Shown here: one piece after another, positions 34,733 to 36,694 of the stretch
Position numbering within the stretch: the first letter of the stretch is position 1
Layout: each line of letters begins with the position of its first letter
The notes under the pieces: generated by a model
The model's input: the letters and a program-made list of their open reading frames with translations, nothing else
What the model was told of the DNA's origin: nothing
Databases searched by the model: none
Source of the DNA: Actinomycetota bacterium
Lineage (GTDB): Bacteria; Actinomycetota; Acidimicrobiia; Spongiisociales; UBA4744
Direction of reading: 5' to 3'
Length of the DNA: 36,694 nucleotides
Assembly: GCA_013152275.1 (NCBI GenBank)
Contig: JAADGS010000040.1
Span: forward strand, 1-36,694
Position numbers and translations under genes: made by a program

Positions 34733-36694
34733 TGTCGGTGTCCTCCTTGAGCGGCGCGGCCATCGTACCGGAAGCAACCTGGATCGGGATCGGATCTCCT
34801 CGAGCGATCAACATTCCTCTCCCCGCTATCGTGGATGGTGTCAGATGGACACGCCAGAGATCCTCATCCCGGTGGTCCGGCCGTAGAGCAAGTCCCTGCG
34901 CGTCGGCGACGATGCGACGCAGCCAGTGTCCATACTCCAGATGATCCGCCTTCGCCGCAGCAACCAGGTGCACTCCTGCCGGCACCTGGAGCGGATCCAG
35001 CTCGATTCGATCCGCATCATCGATGAGACACACCCTCGGAACGGCACCAGGATCGGCCAGAAAGGCGAGAAGGTCGTCCGTTCGCTCACCCCCAGCCTCG
35101 TCGAGGTCACCCACGATCGTCACAGGGAGCTTCCCCCGAGCCGATGCGGCGACTGCTCTCAGGGCCGTTGTCTTTCCGGCGCCTCTTCCCCCGGTGACGA
35201 CGGCATGACGACTCCGCTCCAGTCGAAACCCCGCAGGTTGAAGCACCGCTTTCCCTCCTCTTCCGATGGGGATGAACCAAATGCCATTCTCGACATGTGC
35301 GGCGCTCTCGAACTCGGAGAGGGGGACGCTGTCAGGAAGCGCGTCGATCGCCACCGGCCGAACGACGGGAGCGGCACCGGTCGAGAAGGCAGGTTCCGCG
35401 ATGCGCACGAGCCTGCCCGAAGCGACTCGCAGCGCAGCGCCCGCCGACGGTGGGTTGACTCGGTCCAGCCCCAGCGCGGCGTACTCGTACGGGTCCACGA
35501 GTTTGAAGGCGAAACGCTCGGGAAACGCTGCCAGCAGACTCCCCGATATCGCTCCGACGTGCCGAACCGATATCCCCGTGAAGACCCCGACGGCCGGCCC
35601 GTCGCCCACGATGCGGGCAAACGCATCCCCAGAGGGTGCCCCTTCGGCAAGCAACAGGATCGGTGGTCCGCCGAGACGGCTCCTGCGGCGATGCTCCACC
35701 TCCTCGATCAGGTGACAAAACAGACGATCGGTCCGCTCACTCTCGGCGGAAGAGACGATGTTTCCCACCTGAGGCATGCGCTCGAGACGTCGCAGATGTC
35801 CGTCCTCGACGCCCACGGCATGAACGTGCGCTTCCGGATAACGCAGGCACACGGCGGTGGCGAGCGCCGCGAGCGCCTTCGTGGACCCGCTCTCGGGTGT
35901 TCCGACGAAGAACACGTTGGTCGATTCCCACCACAGGACTTGTCGGGAACGGACGTCGTCGACGAGTCCGAATGGTGCCGCCCAGGGAGTGTCCGGCCTT
36001 GGCGTCTCCCCCAGTTCGTGCACCACAACCCTCTCGGGGAGCCCGGGAGACCACACACCTGGAGGCGTGGGTTCTTCTTCCTCGATCGCGGCCGCCCGGA
36101 TCACGCGGACGAGTTTCTCCAGATCGCTCTCCTCGGCGACCATGCGTTGCCACCGTATCGGTTCCCCCATTCGAAACGGCGCCGTTCTCACCTTTGCGTC
36201 ACCGGCGTACGTCGTGGCGAGTGCAGACTGGAATTGGACGAGTTCTCCCGGTCCGAGCCTGAGTAGTCCTCGTCCTGGAGTATGGCGACTGATTCGGGCT
36301 GCGTCGGTTGCGCCGACGACATCCTCCGAATCGGCTGGATCGTGTACGCGCAGTGCGATGCGCAGAGCCGTGTTGGCGCGGATTCGGTTGCTGATGATCC
36401 CGGCAGGGCGCTGCGTGGCGAGCAGGAGGTGCATCCCGAGACTGCGTCCGCGCCGTGCGATGTCGATCAGCCCGTCGAGCGCCTCCGGCGCCTGCTCCGC
36501 GAGCGCGGCGAACTCGTCGATGATCACCAGCAGGTGTGGGATCGGTGGATCGCCCCGGTAGGTGCCGAGGTCCTCGGCCCCGAACGCTCGAAGTCTCTCC
36601 TCTCTGTCTCGCAGTTCGGCTTCGAGTGCTTCCAGAGCGCGATGGGCACTCGTTTCGTCCAGGTCGGTGAGTGCACCGACGACATGAGGCAGAC
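34695..36694 (-). CDS. FtsK/SpoIIIE (EccC-like) multi-ATPase protein, partial (N-terminus outside window)
   Basis: The frame is open to the right edge; 665 residues are visible and the N-terminus is missing. The first visible ATPase domain has Walker B HLLVIIDEFAALAEQAPE (about 53-70) and RRGRSLGMHLLLATQRPAG, the FtsK/EccC D1 signature. A second domain has a degenerate P-loop, VGTPESGSTKAL (about 263-274), with Ser in place of the P-loop lysine. A third has an intact P-loop GGRGAGKTT (about 501-509) and Walker B CLIDDAD (about 555-561). Three ATPase modules in a row are the plan of EccC of type VII secretion, though FHA-FtsK proteins of unknown job share it. The C-terminus overlaps DUF3107. 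Confidence 0.85.
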   Translation of the reverse strand, partial: LPHVVGALTDLDETSAHRALEALEAELRDREERLRAFGAEDLGTYRGDPPIPHLLVIIDEFAALAEQAPEALDGLIDIARRGRSLGMHLLLATQRPAGIISNRIRANTALRIALRVHDPADSEDVVGATDAARISRHTPGRGLLRLGPGELVQFQSALATTYAGDAKVRTAPFRMGEPIRWQRMVAEESDLEKLVRVIRAAAIEEEEPTPPGVWSPGLPERVVVHELGETPRPDTPWAAPFGLVDDVRSRQVLWWESTNVFFVGTPESGSTKALAALATAVCLRYPEAHVHAVGVEDGHLRRLERMPQVGNIVSSAESERTDRLFCHLIEEVEHRRRSRLGGPPILLLAEGAPSGDAFARIVGDGPAVGVFTGISVRHVGAISGSLLAAFPERFAFKLVDPYEYAALGLDRVNPPSAGAALRVASGRLVRIAEPAFSTGAAPVVRPVAIDALPDSVPLSEFESAAHVENGIWFIPIGRGGKAVLQPAGFRLERSRHAVVTGGRGAGKTTALRAVAASARGKLPVTIVGDLDEAGGERTDDLLAFLADPGAVPRVCLIDDADRIELDPLQVPAGVHLVAAAKADHLEYGHWLRRIVADAQGLALRPDHRDEDLWRVHLTPSTIAGRGMLIARGDPIPIQVASGTMAAPLKEDTDNARSNRNRRHVS

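Overview
The window is GC-rich and almost fully coding. A WhiB protein with four cysteines, a DUF3107 protein, a Rho factor with a long Arg/Asp/Gly-rich insert, a zinc-type L31 and the gene order rho-rpmE-(DUF1385)-prfA-prmC...tsaC...atp all point to a member of the Actinomycetota. The haem gene content suggests a deep lineage such as Acidimicrobiia; that placement is inference. No gene-free stretch exceeds 300 bases; the largest, 927-1189, holds an operator-like palindrome and two palindromic repeats.

Layout. 1-926 (minus): two paralogous small Tat-exported Cys-containing proteins, the second cut by the window edge. 1190-1648 (plus): an SRPBCC protein. 1655-9731 (minus): an extracellular sugar-type solute-binding lipoprotein lying directly behind a complete F1Fo ATP synthase operon (atpZ-I-B-E-F-H-A-G-D-C). 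9867-12514 (minus): murI-tsaC-glyA. 12625-13028 (plus): a hotdog thioesterase. 13099-17858 (minus): rho-rpmE-DUF1385-prfA-prmC. 18002-20623 (minus): hom-thrC, divergent from lysA (plus, 20710-21981). A tRNA-Arg(CCG) follows lysA. 22176-23086 (minus): two small membrane proteins with related C-termini. 23210-32812 (minus): nine overlapping genes hemA-C-D-B-L-E-N-H-Y that cover all steps from glutamyl-tRNA to protohaem. 32953-34115 (minus): a GDPD-family phosphodiesterase and a YqeY protein. 34198-34467 (plus): whiB with a CRP-type operator. 34511-36694 (minus): a DUF3107 gene behind a multi-ATPase FtsK/EccC-like gene that runs off the right edge.

The most unusual points are: (i) four housekeeping genes within 7 kb (murI, thioesterase, prfA, thrC) each carry one apparent small frameshifting deletion, two of which look like deletions between 4-6 nt microrepeats; (ii) a family of intergenic palindromes ending in TTCTCGT/ACGAGAA or a close variant at 1059, 1119, 12561 and 22112; (iii) an all-in-one haem operon that uses HemN and a HemY-type oxidase, implying the protoporphyrin route rather than the coproporphyrin route usual in Actinomycetota; (iv) a perfect TGTGA-N6-TCACA site in front of whiB; (v) a solute-binding lipoprotein frame that continues in frame from the atpC stop codon and has no ordinary start codon at its natural N-terminus; (vi) a two-gene family of Tat substrates sharing a CxxYCxxWTP motif. 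All coordinates and motifs were read by eye; homology statements rest on recognised family motifs, not on searches.
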